Positions 1-55,221 of a stretch of DNA of 64,000 nt are shown here, piece after piece. The translations under genes and the position numbers were made by a program. The notes below the pieces were generated by a model. That model ran no database searches, was not told where the DNA came from, and saw only the letters and a program-made list of their open reading frames with translations. The DNA comes from Rhynchonema sp. JSB1_4 (lineage: Eukaryota > Nematoda > Chromadorea > Monhysterida > Xyalidae), in NCBI GenBank assembly GCA_030248065.1, contig JASAMV010001783.1, forward strand, positions 1 to 64,000, given 5' to 3'. Every line of letters starts with the position of its first letter. Positions within the stretch are counted from its first letter, which is position 1.

Positions 1-191
1 GGAAAACAAGTCAGCCAGTTAGGTTTAGACAAAACATCAATCAATAGAACAGCGTGGGTTATTGCGTTACACTGCTGCTTAGCTGCTTATGTAGCGAACA
101 CGTGATTATGCATTGGGAATTAGTCACCACAGGTGACACCCGGTCGGTAGTATCTATTGTGCAGATTCTATGGTCTCCGACCAGTCTGAGG

Positions 192-330
192 CAGGGTTGG
201 GCAAAAAAAATTTTTTTTAAATTTAGTTAAATTTTTTCGGGGGAACAAAATGTTCTAAAACGTCCAAAAATGGCCTTCTTGGGGGTTATTTTTTTGTCAT
301 TTTTTCTCAAGGGTCGAAAATTTTTCTTCA
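192..330 (+). mobile_element. Left end of a CAGGGTTG-type element (partial)
   Basis: The sequence CAGGGTTG followed by an A-run/T-run tract and a GTCCAAAAATGGCCTTCTTG stretch matches the left part of the complete element at 60336-61058, which reads GTCCAAAAATGGCCTTTTTC. No CAACCCTG right end was found downstream, so this is a truncated copy. The bases just before it (about 130-190) also match, inverted, an internal piece of that element at about 60816-60880. The right boundary is approximate. Confidence 0.45.
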
Positions 331-704
331 CAAAATCACTTTTGGGGCATGTATTTGGTATTGGTCGCACAATGACCATATAAGAATTCATCAAAATCAA
401 TCCTGATTTTCACGTTCAGTCACTCTTAACTACTGTGCTATTTGTGATTCTCACAAAACATTTTCAGCTGGAAAAAATCCAGCAGATCAACCACGTTGCC
501 GCAGGTCTGAAACATTCTCTTTACTACATACCTTGTGTGTGATCAAGCAACGCAACGTCATTGCCCCGTCACTAGCCTGCTTTGCGATTCAGGAAAAAAA
601 TTTGACCAATTCTTATAAAGTCATTGTGCGACCAATATCTAAGATGCCCCAAATGATGTTATTATACCTTCCCGTGATACATGAGACACAGTATGCATGT
701 AAAG

Positions 705-888
705 TAAAACTACGCCAACACGAGCCCGATTTCGGAGCTGGCAAAATGGTGAAACATTCATGACGTGGCTGCTGATTTGGGAAACGTTACACGTTTTGGC
801 ATGCAACATGGAGCATGATGATTTTCTCTTTCTTTGCGTTTTGCAAGTTCACCACCTCCGAAATCGGGCTCGTGTTGGCGTAGTTTGC
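705..888. mobile_element. MITE family A, copy 1
   Basis: The left end reads ACTACGCCAACACGAGCCCG and the right end is its inverse, CGGGCTCGTGTTGGCGTAGT. Inside is a block, GACGTGGCTGCTGATTTGGG, shared with copies at 10422-10600 and 34725-34823. It is about 185 bp with no coding potential, as expected of a non-autonomous DNA transposon. No clear target duplication was seen, so the superfamily is open. Confidence 0.75.
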
Positions 889-1678
889 CCATACCTACAT
901 GGTACTTCGATGTCATACCCCACCGGGTCGGTTACATACGACTGATTCAGCGACCCGACAAGTATTTCTGCAGCTTATATTCTCAATTCTGTATGGTTTA
1001 TGAGTGAATCTTGCTTATTCGACCACCAACTGCTGTGTCTGACCACAGAGCAGCAATCATTGGCCCATCATAAGTGATGCAAACTAAGTCACAAATGTGA
1101 CTTGTCAATTAAAGTTGCATTTTTTAGAGTTTTTGCGCGTTTTTCAGATGTTTCATCCGATATGATTTTTATAGCCAAACACAATGAAAGTTTTCCGTTC
1201 GTTAGCATGTGAGATTTGCGCTACGCCGACACCCACGAAAACAGAGAATGAGCCACTCAAAGGGATTGCGTTCCTATCTGGGTCACCCTGTACGTGCCTA
1301 CAATATCATGTGGGCGATTGACTTTGTTGCAGCGTGCGAGATCCCGACCCAGTTGGTCCACAGCCGCCGGGACACAATTTCCTCTATCGTCACATACACA
1401 TTGTCGGCAGTGCATCTCTGGTCACCTGTCCAGTGTTGGGCAGTCAACGACTGCTGCAGCTTGCCAGGAAGTAAGTATTTTGTATTTTGACATGGTACGA
1501 TGTGAACCATGGGTGTCACATTGAGTGACCATCAGGCATGAATACATCTGTGGCCCTTCCATCCGCGGTCCGGCTTGCACCCGCAACGTCAGACAGCCTG
1601 TATGTGACTGCATACGCGTTTGGGGAGTCCATGGCCCCCAGAGCCTCTACATGGTGCACTGATTACAATGGTGATCAG

Positions 1679-2027
1679 CAGTGATGTGGTTGGGGCTGGT
1701 GGGTATGGGGGGATATTACCCCCCCCCCAACTGCTAGGTAGCTTTCTTGCTCCGAAACCCATACCCCCCAAACTGGCTAGCTAGCTTTCTTGCTCCGGTC
1801 ACCAAAAAAGTGTTGATTTTAGTGCCAAAATGACCATTTTATGGGCCAAAATGGTCAAATTCGGTCAAATTTTCTCACACGTGCACAAAAATACGCATTT
1901 AAAGGCTTATTTTAGCATAATTTCGACCAATTTTTATACCCCTGTTTTTGACTTCTGGACCAATACCCCCCAAATCGGGGTACCCGGCTAGCTAGCTAGC
2001 TTTCTTGCTCGGACCAACTAATTACTG
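1679..2027. mobile_element. hAT-like MITE with CAGTGATG end
   Basis: It begins CAGTGATGTGGTTGG and ends CCAACTAATTACTG, imperfect terminal inverted repeats. It is flanked by GTGATCAG (1671-1678) and GTGATCAC (2028-2035), an 8-bp target duplication with one mismatch. CAG...CTG ends plus an 8-bp duplication suggest the hAT superfamily. The inside carries repeated GCTAGCTAGC/TTTCTTGCTC blocks and poly-C runs and no ORF. Confidence 0.65.
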
Positions 2028-2519
2028 GTGATCACTCTTCCATCAACCGCCAGTTTTGCTGAAGAAACGTTCACCACAGTGAATTTTTGACTCGATAATC
2101 GGTCTGATTAGGCGAAAAAGAAAAGAATTTCCCTAATTTTTCTTCATTTTTTTGCAAATTTCAAATTCAAATTTCAAATTTTATTTGCAAAATTTCTTTC
2201 GTTTTGCGGGTCTGTCTTTGCCAATTGCTTTTCATTTCGTTCTTGTTTGTTCATTTTTGTCGCGCACTTCACTGCGGTGCAGTGGTGTGGGTGTAGCTAC
2301 CCAGGCAACCAGAGATTAGGATCGGGCCGGCGGCCGGGTAACCTCGGTCCGGCCCTGTCTGACTACCGTAAAAACCTAAATAAAATACAGCCCCCCGGAA
2401 TAGAGCCTCCGTAATACAGCCCCCCAAAAAGGGGTCAGTGAATTAATAGAGCCCCCTAAGTAACATCCCCATCCCATATAGCCGACAGCCGATAAAATTT
2501 GAATTTGAATTTGAATCCC

Positions 2520-3840
2520 CTATACTGTAGTCCATAGTAGTGGCTGGGGGGGGGGGGGGGTTGGGGGGGGGGGCATAGTAGTGGCTGGGGGGGGGGGGGT
2601 TGGGGGGGGGGGGGGGTTACCCCCCCTCTCAGTACTTACCTACCACAAAACCCGAGGGGGGGGTTGGGGGGGGGGTTGAGTACTTACCTCTCACAACTCC
2701 AAATCATACCTCTCACAAGCAATTTTATACCTTTTTAAGGCAAAAATCGGTGTTTTTCGACCTTATTTTCCCAAAAATCGCGCGCTCCGCGCGCAAACCC
2801 ACCCATAATACCTATTTTTAGGCGATTTTCGGCGAAAATTTTGAAAAAGTACTATTTTTACCTCAATTTTTGGCCAAAATTGTATCACAAAAACGGTGTT
2901 TTTTCGCCTTTTTGGGTGACCAAAATCATACCTCTCACGCTTCCGGTCCCAACCCCGCATCATACTTACCTCCCACACATGGGCCTGCCACTACACTGGG
3001 GGGGGGGTCTCAGTACTTACCTACCACAAAACCCGAGGGGGGGGGGGGGTTGGGGGGGTCAGTGTAGTTCCTGGGGGGAGGGGGCGGGCGCCCCCCCCCC
3101 CCCCTAAGGTACACTAACCGCCGCGACCAAGGTACACTAGTACACTAACCGCCGCGCCAGGTACACTAACCGCCTCAACTTTTGCCTAAAATAGGCATTT
3201 TTAGGCCTGAAATGGCCATTTTTAGGCCTAAAATGGGTGATTTTTAGGTCAATGATGTCAAAAGTCGCCAAAATACCCTTTTTATGGAGAATTTTTTCCA
3301 AAAAGGGGTAAAAATCGGTCAAATTTTCTACCTCAAAAAGTGACTTTTTCCTGGGTTTGGGTCTTCCCCCTTCCCCCCCCCCCAGGGAGGTACACTAACC
3401 CGCCTCACGGAAAAAAGGGGCAGGTACACTAACCGCCGCGCCGGACCAGGAACTACACTGGGGGGGGTTGAGTACTTACCTATCACAACTCCAAATCTTA
3501 CCTCTCACAAGCAATTTTATACCTTTTTAAGGCAAAAATCGGTGTTTTTCGACCTTATTTTCGCAAAAATCGCGCGCTCCGCGCGCGAACCCACCCATAA
3601 TACCTATTTTTAGGCGATTTTCGGCGAAAATTTTGAAAAAGTACTATTTTTACCTCAATTTTTGGCCAAAATTGTATCACAAAAACGGTGTTTTTTCGCC
3701 TTTTTGGGTGACCAAAATCATACCTCTCACGCTTCCGGTCCCAACCCCGCATCATACTTACCTCCCACACATGGGCCTGCCACTACACTGCTGTAGTCTG
3801 TAGTGTATTAAGGCTTGATATGATAGTGGTGCACCACATC
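2520..3840. repeat. Composite poly-G / tandem MITE cluster
   Basis: The region mixes G-runs of 8 to 18 bases with repeated units starting CATAGTAGTGGC or ending GCCACTACACTG. Two 323-bp direct copies of one unit lie at 2676-2998 and 3468-3790, almost identical through TTGAGTACTTACC, a GCGCGC hairpin and CCTGCCACTACACTG. Between them are repeated GGTACACTAACCGCC motifs. A further, inverted and more diverged copy is at about 7302-7606. Low-complexity G-runs make exact copy boundaries and lengths uncertain. Confidence 0.7.
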
Positions 3841-4953
3841 CAGTGTAGTGGCAGGCAGATGGTTGCAGCAAGGTACCCTTGGGGGGATGGATCCAAATGG
3901 TTGCAAGGCACCCCCCTACCCAGCCTCCAGAAGGTTGCAAGGTACCCCTGGGGTCCAAAAAAGGGTGTTTTTTGCATGCTTTTTTCTGCAAAATTGGCCG
4001 AAAAAATGGTACTTTTTTGCATTTTGGCCGAAAATTTGCCCAAAATAGCTATTATATGGAGGTTTGCGCGCGGAGCGCGCGATTTTTGGGGTTTTGAGGT
4101 CGAAAAACACCCATTTTTGCCTATAAAAACCATAAATTTATGGTTGCAAGGTACCCTCCGGGCCGGGGTGGTTGCAAGGTACCTACCCTCCCCCCCCATC
4201 CCCCCCAAGTATACTGTCATAAAGAACCGTTCTTTATTTTTCGTGGAAAAAAACGGTTTTTTTCCGAAAAAAAACCGTTTTTTTCCAAATACTTTTCCAG
4301 TACTTAAGAACGTAATTTCGAAAAATATAACAATTTCAGTGCAAAATTTGTTCGAAGTGACGAGAGTGCTCTTGAAGAGTGTTGAAGTCAGTCGAAAACA
4401 CTTGGTTTACACGCTTTTTGGCCCATTTTGGGCTGGTTAATTTTTGTGCCCGAGCCAATTTTTCACTGAAATCGAAAAACTCATCAGTTTTGCATTACAA
4501 TTTTTTGGAAAAATTGGAATAAAGTACCGATATTTTTCCGATCAAAAACCGAAAAGGTACCCACGGAAAAATAAATGGAAAAGTATTCGGGTCTCGGAAA
4601 AAAACGGTTTTTTTTCGGTTTTTTTTTCCGGAAAAAAACCGGTTTTTTTTCCGTCTGCCAGTATATATAACCCCCCAATAATTGACCCCCCCCCCATAAA
4701 TTGAACCCCCCCAAAATGACCCCAGTGAAAAATAGACCCCCCGGGTTCTATTTCCAACAATACGGTACCTTTAAAATAGGCAAATTTTGGCCTAAAATTG
4801 GCATTTTTAGGCATAAAATGAGTGATTTTTACGTCAATGTCGTCAAAAATCGGTTTTTTTTCCGCCTGCCAGTATACCCCCAAGGGGTGGTTGCAAGGTA
4901 CCTACTCCTTAGGGGGGGGAATCCCCCCCCCCATCCCCCCAGCCACTACACTG
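3841..4953. mobile_element. hAT-like element, CAGTGTAGTGG ends, host of nested insertion
   Basis: It starts CAGTGTAGTGGCAGG and ends CCACTACACTG. Both flanks carry the same 8 bp, ACCACATC (3833-3840 and 4954-4961), a perfect target-site duplication. Subterminal repeats GGTTGCAAGGTACC occur at both ends and internally. At 4061-4085 it contains a GCGCGC hairpin followed by GATTTTT. A second element, 4210-4876, is inserted into it. No transposase ORF is present; the 206-codon open frame at 3820-4440 runs through repeats and is not a gene. Confidence 0.8.
4210..4876. mobile_element. TATACTGGCA-family element nested in the hAT-like element
   Basis: It starts TATACTGTCATAAAG and ends CTGCCAGTATA. 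Both flanks read CCCCCAAG (4202-4209 and 4877-4884), a perfect 8-bp target duplication. Palindromes of CCGAAAAAAACGG type flank a core beginning CCAGTACTTAAG. The first about 455 bp match, inverted, the element at 55508-55947. The remaining about 210 bp (after 4664) look like a further insertion made of poly-C plus a TTTTTAGGCATAAAATG block. Confidence 0.75.
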
Positions 4954-5089
4954 ACCACATCCACAACCACAGGTACATTTATGCACGTTTGTTGTTCGTT
5001 CAGAACGCATAATACGCCTCTTATTGACGAATAGACACGAATAAATGCGATTACAGGCGAAAAAACTTCCTTTCAAACCCTTTTAGGGG

Positions 5090-5680
5090 TTTTTTGGGGT
5101 ACCGTATTGTCGGAAATAGAACCCGGGGGTCTATTTTTTCACTGGGGTCATTTTGGGGGGGTTCAAGTTATGGGGGGGGGGGTCAATTATTGGGGGGTTA
5201 TATTTTTCATTTGGCCCCCCGACGAAAAAAATCGTTGTTACTGATGCCAATAAAAATGGCTTGTTTTCGGTATTTTCTAACTTTAACAGCGGCAATTATG
5301 CTTAAAAAGCTGTATTCTGTTGTGTTCGCAAGTTTAAACTACGTTTGACACAACAACACAGCCTTATACCGTAGGTACCACTAATCTGTGGTACGGTGAA
5401 GGTTGGGGTGGGGTTCTATTAATGGGGGGGTCAATTAATGGGGGGGTTCTATTTTTGATTTCGAGCCATTTAGGGGGTTCAATTAATGGGGGGGGTCAAT
5501 TTAAGGGGGGGGGGGTGTTCTATTTCCGCCAATACGGTATTTCTGGGGACAATTTTTTCAGGTTCGGGTCAGTGAATTAATAGAGGCCCCCGCCCCCGGA
5601 ATAGAGCCCCCCGCAATAGAGCCCCCAAAATGGGGTCAGTGAGTTATAATAGAGCCCCTTCTGTTTAGGTTTTTACGGTA
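5090..5680. repeat. Poly-G / GGTCAATTAATGGGG repeats
   Basis: Repeated units of TCAATTATTGGGGGG and GGTTCTATT alternate with G-runs. Part of it is an inverted copy of about 4664-4760 (TTCTATTTCC...CAATACGG). The block near 5570-5680 (GGGTCAGTGAATTAATAGAG, TTTTTACGGTA) is an inverted relative of 2365-2460. There is no coding potential. Confidence 0.6.
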
Positions 5681-5689
5681 TGGATGTTT

Positions 5690-5865
5690 TTACCTAACCA
5701 AATTTAGTAGCTTTTTAGCAAGCTACTAATTTTTTTGAAAAAACTATTAAATTTTCAAATTTAGTAGCCTAAAAGCTGCTAAATTTTTATATTTGGGCCA
5801 GAAAAGCTAGTAAATTGGCATTGCAGCAGAAAAAAGCTACTAAATTTTTCACTTTCCTAGCTTTA
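5690..5865. repeat. Short degenerate repeat of AAATTTAGTAGCTT
   Basis: The motif TAGTAGCTT or its inverse AAGCTACTAAATTT recurs about five times in 170 bp. It appears in both orientations, so it can fold on itself. Nothing else is visible here. Confidence 0.55.
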
Positions 5866-5894
5866 TGCTACTGCTACTTGCCCATTTTGAAAAA

Positions 5895-6870
5895 ATAAAC
5901 GCTGCGTCCGACCCGACTGACCAAAAGTCCGGCCCAGTCCGGCTCGGCCCGATTTTAAAGCTCAAGATCGCGGCCCGGCCCGGCCCGAGTCAAACGTCGG
6001 CCCGGCCCGATTTTGGGGTCAAAGGAAAAAATCGTCGAAAAAAGCCAAAATTTGCAAAATTTCCGTGGGGAACCCGAACCATGTTTATGTTTTTGTGATT
6101 CGGTTTCTGTAAACCGGGGGTCCATTTGGGTCCCACAAAAATGTGCATATGCTGTCTGCGCGAAGCGCGATTTTTTGGAGATTTTTTGTCCAAAATGATG
6201 GTTTTGTTGGCTTGAAAGTTGAGCAATTCGGCCCCCGCCGGGTCGGGCCGGCAAGTCCGTCCCTGCCCGGCCCGAAGCTGCGAAAAACGTTTTTTTTCAA
6301 ATAAATTACCAGTACTTAAGAAATTCCGAAGTCAAAAACATCAATTTTTGAGTTTTGAGTTTTGCTTTGCTTCTGGTTTGTCAATCCTTGCCTGCATGTT
6401 TCAGGCACGAAAAAGGGTCGCTTTAGATGTTTTAGGCCTTTTTAAAACGATTTTATAACAAGTTGGAAGCCTCAAGTAAATTTCTCGCCATTTTCTGACC
6501 AAAAAACACATTTTCTCTGAAATTTTTCCGGTAATTTATTTTCGAAAATTACCGGGCTCCGGGAAAAAAACGGTTTTATTTCGTTTTTCTGGCCCGGAAA
6601 TGAAGCGCTTTTTTAGTTAGTCACTATACTTTAGAACCGAACTGCCGTACCAGACTGATCAACTTAACGCCGAAGTTGCAAAAGCTGCCTTAAACCAAAA
6701 TCGTTTTTTGTCAATTTTTTTGGTGTCGGGCCGGCCATCGCCCTCCCGGTCCGGCCTCACTCAAAATTTGAAAGCCGCTCAAGCCGATGGAGACCGGGCT
6801 TGTCAGGAGGTTTGGGGGACAGGGCCGGGTCGAGCAGCCCGACCCGGTCGTTGTCCAGTGCGCCCAAATT
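5895..6870. repeat. GGCCCG-rich repeat element with internal hairpin
   Basis: Both ends are rich in CCGGCCCG / CGGGCCGG words (5925-6005, 6230-6275, 6725-6845). The middle holds a TGCGCGAAGCGCGATTTTTT hairpin (about 6156-6175) like those in the other elements. A CCAGTACTTAAG core plus CGGTTTTATTTCG palindrome (6309-6600) indicates a partial TATACTGGCA-family copy inserted here. Boundaries are approximate. Confidence 0.5.
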
Positions 6871-7301
6871 TAAGGAAATTGCCTTCCATATTTTGAGCAA
6901 AATTTTCAAAATTTGTGCGTTTCGCGCATAAGGTCTGCTAATTCTTGCCTTTTTTAGACATCGTTTTGGAGAAATGAGTATCCCGCAGAAAATTTTTGCG
7001 TTTTCATTACTTTTTTGGACTTTTTCAGTTTTCGACCCTTGAAAACTGGCCACCCGCAGCAGCCACCACTGGTGTTCAAACAAAGTAGGCCCAAGCTAGA
7101 GCAAGCAGCTATGCTGCTCTGCTGTGCTGGAAGTATAGTTTTTTTCAAAATTCACTGGGTGCAACTTGCACCCAAGATGTTAAATTTTAATTTTGCTCTA
7201 TGTCCAAAATGTGATCATTTATGTGCAAGTTGCACCTAACCTTCAATTTTTAGGTGCAATTCTGAAATTTAGGTGCCAATTGCACCTAAAAAGTGTCTAA
7301 A

Positions 7302-7606
7302 AACCCATGTGTGGGAGGTAAGTATGATGCGGGGTTGGGACCGGAAGCGTGTGAGAGGCATGATTTTGGTCACTAAAAAGGCAAAAAAATGTTCTTGTGC
7401 TGTGCTGCAATTTTGGCCAAAAATGAGATAAAAACAGTGCTTTTTCCAAATTTTCACCGAAAATCGCCTAAAAGTACGTATTATTGGTGGGTTTGCGCGC
7501 GCGATTTTTGGGGAAATAAGGTCGAAAAAACACCGATTTTCGCCTTAAAAAGGTAAAAATTGCTTGTGAGAGGTATGATTTGGAGTTGTGAGGGGTAAGT
7601 ACTCAA
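7302..7606. repeat. Inverted, diverged copy of the 323-bp unit
   Basis: Reading the opposite strand gives the same order of blocks as 2676-2998: GGGTAAGTACTC, the GCGCGCG hairpin with GATTTTTGGGG, and TAAGTATGATGCGGGGTTGG. It is more diverged than the two direct copies. A terminal GCCACTACTATGG follows at about 7667-7678. Confidence 0.7.
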
Positions 7607-8292
7607 CCCCTCGGGTTTTGTGGTAGGTAACAAGGTAAGTACTGAGAGGTAACCCCAACCCCCCTGCCACTACTATGGCTAGAAGTCTAAAAAATAGCTC
7701 TCGGGCTGGGAAGTCCGGCCCGCTTTTGCTCTCAATTTTACGCAAAAATACCCTGGTTAACATCAGAGCGGAACGCACCAAAAACACACCAGTGGTGATA
7801 AAACAGCACATTTTACCGCATTTTAAAAGTGGTGTCGCTGAGAAATCAAAATTTTCCAATGCTCTGCCCAATTTTCGGGCAATTTCCCACACGTCTATAC
7901 TACTAAAACAGGAAGACGTACGTACGTATGTATGTATGTACGTATGTATGTGGCCCCTCCCTCGGAGGTGCGGACGGGTCATTTTTTACGGGTAGCTTTG
8001 GGTATGCTAACGGGTCTTCGGGAGGGGGGTGGCACGGCACGGGCGCGGCGCTGTGGCCGGGGCGCCGGGCCGTAGGCACGGGTCCCGTCTAGTACCCCCA
8101 AAGATCAAAAATTTTCCATACCAAGGGAAATTTCTCCAAAAAGTCAAAAATTTCCCATGGCCGAAGGGGTTTCTAAAAAATGACCCCAAAAACCTTCTGA
8201 AAGTGCGAAAAGTTGGTCTAAAAGTGCTTAAAACAGGGTTGTCCTGCGGCTGCAAGCAATTTTTATTTATTAGCAAATTATGCACTCCAACT

Positions 8293-8715
8293 CAGTGGTG
8301 TCGTTGGGAAATCAAAAAGTCAGGATACCGGATACCCAAAATCCAAAATTTTCGGATACCGGATACCCAAAATGAAAAATCTCGGATACCAGGGGGGTTG
8401 CCTCCCAAAATAAAAAATCTCGGATACCCAGGGGGGGTTGTTCAAAAAAGGTCAATTTTTTTAGACGAAAATTGAGCAAAATTGGTGTTGGAAGCGCAAA
8501 AACGGTCATTTTTGGGGGTTATGCTTGCGCCAGCAAGCGATTTTGAGCATTTTAGAGGTAAAAATGGGTGATTTTTACGGTTTTCGGAAAAATTTTAGGG
8601 TAAAATACCCCTGGACAAAAAGTCAGGATACCGGATACCCCTGGGTGAAAAAATCAAGATACCGGATACCGGATACTAGGGCGGTAACCCCCCCTTCCCC
8701 CCAACGACACCACTG
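8293..8715. mobile_element. hAT-like MITE, CAGTGGTGTCGTTGGG ends (copy 1)
   Basis: It starts CAGTGGTGTCGTTGGG and ends CCCCAACGACACCACTG. It is flanked by CTCCAACT (8285-8292) and CTCGAACT (8716-8723), an 8-bp duplication with one mismatch. Internal CGGATACC repeats line both halves. A GCTTGCGCCAGCAAGC hairpin followed by GATTTT sits in the centre. A second copy is at 37900-38289. It has no ORF of its own. Confidence 0.85.
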
Positions 8716-9558
8716 CTCGAACTGCATGGATACCCCTTTCTGCACCTTAAACTTTGTATTTTTCCTCAATTTCATTTTTCGGGATTTTTGCTTTTCGGGA
8801 TTTTTTTGGGATTTTCGACTTCACCCCCCCCCCAACTACACCACTGTTTTAAAATGATCCAGTGGATTTCAAAATGAGCCAGTACCTTTTGCCAAATGAG
8901 GCGTTGGCTCTTTTTGAAAAAAGACCAGATCACATCTGCCTGTGATCCAAAACAAACCTGCTTCTCACGCAAAGTATTCTTTATCAGAGTTTTTCGACCA
9001 AAATAACAGTTCCCATTTGCAGAATACAGGTCTCAAAAGCTGGAGTTAAGCTGATTTCTGTTATTAATGTATAATAATTACGCTGCTCTTGTTGACATTT
9101 GTCATCATTTATTCCAATCGCACATAAATATTTTCGCATTCTCTCTCATCAATTGCAGAGACAACGCCGCACTCCCTGGCGGCAACGCAACAAACGTGAC
9201 TATGTCACCACAATACAAAATGTCGTCGCTGCAAGTCTGCACTTTTATCCACGTCTGGAACGGTACTACGATAATAAAAATTATAAATTTATAAATAATT
9301 TGATCCGTCAAATCCGGTTGCGTCAGCAAATAACTCCCAAAGTACTACTACCTCGGCTGACAATTTTCGAGAAAGAAGCCAACGGCAATTGTCATCAGCG
9401 TATCGAAAATAAAAATCAAATTCAAACAAACAACGGCGGCTCATTATCATTTCTATGCGTGTGGATCCGCCATCCATCCAACAGCAACATCAACAGTCAA
9501 TCGATAATTCTGCAGCGGCTGCTACCCTGATTTGGCAAGGAGAATGTGGAATGTGAAC

Positions 9559-53822
<44,264 letters not shown>

Positions 53823-55132
53823 TGATGTTGTTTTAAGTGGGGCGTGTCTGCATGTGCAGTCTTGTGACGGCTGTACTGGTGTTTAGGTATGAAGTTGCTA
53901 TGATATACATACTCTTAATATTTTATATTCCTTTGACACACGACTTTCCATTTGGTGAGGTGCCTGATTATTTGTTGCTTTTTTCCTGAAGATGTGAGCC
54001 ATATTTTTTTGTTTTTTTTCAATTGTTGAACAACAGTGCTCGATGCTTGGTTGATATTGTTGCATATAAATGTAAATATCTCACAACTTTTTCGCGGTTT
54101 TTATTACTCAATTAGACACTACTGCTATAACATGACCGTTTTCAGAACTTAGCGCAACTTCTGAAAGTTCACAAAAGTTCAGTTTTGTGTGTTTTTCTAT
54201 GCGGAATGGTACGAAACTTTTGGTTTGTGCAAAGTGTTTGCGCTTTTTCACACTATTTATTGTAAATTTGGCACGCTGTTTCTGTGCCAATGACTTTGTG
54301 TTTTGTACATTATTCTTATTATCACGTTCAGCTTACGATCTTTTGCCTGTGAATGAAGCTTTTGTTTGGATGCAGTTTTTCAGCGAATTAGAACTTTATA
54401 CATACCGTCGTTTCACATAGTGTTGTTGTTGTTGTTAATGCTTATTTCTGTTTTGTTTGAAATCTTATCTTTGTTTGGTGTCTCATTTGTTTTCATGTTT
54501 TGATTTAGATCGTGTGTTTATGTTATTGAAAACGAACACAGTTATTACCATTGCAATCAACAAAACGTATAATGTATGTGTGTATATGACCAGTTTTCCA
54601 CAAAAAAAATTTTTGCGTCTCCAGTTTTAGAGATACAATTTACATAAACAATGTGCATTTCTGTCTTTTTCCACTTTTATATCAGTTTTCATTGTCGGAA
54701 CGCTGTGTTTTGCCGTGATAATGTATTATTATGAACACGAAATATGTTTTTTGTCGGTTTGTTTATTCTTGGATAAAAAGATTCTATACATTATGGAACC
54801 TGTGGTTTTATTGGCATGAATATTTGGCGGCGAGTATTTGTCTCGGCTCGGATTATGAGTCAGCTACTTGATTGAAAGTTTAGTTGCTGTGCGATTTGTT
54901 TATGCCAGTGGTTCTCTAGTATTGTTTCTGGTTCCTTTTTTTACATACGTATCCGCTGTGATACATCAGCTGCACAACAGCATGTTGAAGTTTTGTGTCA
55001 CCCGCCACCACCGCTCTGCCAAAAAGTAATGTGACGGTTTTGCGCATGCACCAGTTGCCAGTTAGTTCTGTCTGTATATGTAAGAGTGCGTGACGTTCTT
55101 TATGCGCACAGCATAAATTATTCCAATTTCAG
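53823..55132. other. Intergenic region between liprin-alpha and FRA10AC1
   Basis: T-rich and unique-looking, probably holding the liprin 3'UTR. I see no clear polyadenylation signal that can be assigned, and no further gene. Confidence 0.5.
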
Positions 55133-55186
55133 GCTAATGGTACTGTCGTCAACTCCGATCACCAACTGCCGTTCATCGCTGCTTGA
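55133..55186 (+). other. Possible alternative liprin last exon or FRA10AC1 5' leader acceptor
   Basis: A good acceptor (CCAATTTCAG) at 55132 opens a 17-codon frame ending in TGA (ANGTVVNSDHQLPFIAA). If liprin used a donor at TAT|GTGTGA (53816) it would join in phase 0. Equally, the acceptor may serve a non-coding 5' exon or a trans-spliced leader for FRA10AC1, whose ATG is 36 bp further on. Confidence 0.3.
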
Positions 55187-55221
55187 CCAGACCGGAATCG
55201 ACCTGCGTTGACGACTGTAGC

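Larger units (their letters stand above)
1..9558. other. Repeat-dense 5' flank of liprin-alpha, no gene found
   Basis: No ORF here has a recognisable product. The many short ORFs come from low-complexity repeats such as poly-G, CCGAAAAAAACGG palindromes and GGCCCG runs. The stretch is a pile-up of MITE-like elements, listed separately. Outside them, about 930-1670 and 8720-9540 show nothing I can support. A possible 5'UTR acceptor for liprin lies near 9159 (a tract ending in CAATTGCAG), but no promoter could be defined. Confidence 0.6.

Noticed and set aside
3820..4440. 206-codon open frame
   Set aside because: It runs through a hAT-like MITE and CCGAAAAAACGG palindromes. Its Phe/Lys composition follows the repeat.
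7915..7955. ACGTATGT tandem stretch considered as a CRISPR-like or regulatory array
   Set aside because: A short imperfect tetranucleotide run with no spacers; the genome is eukaryotic.
9099..9530. 143-codon frame just upstream of the liprin start
   Set aside because: Out of frame with liprin, no conserved motif; more likely 5'UTR sequence.
55183..55221. Upstream extension of FRA10AC1 from a TTG codon
   Set aside because: Non-ATG start with no conservation; the ATG at 55222 gives the right phase and a sensible N-terminus.
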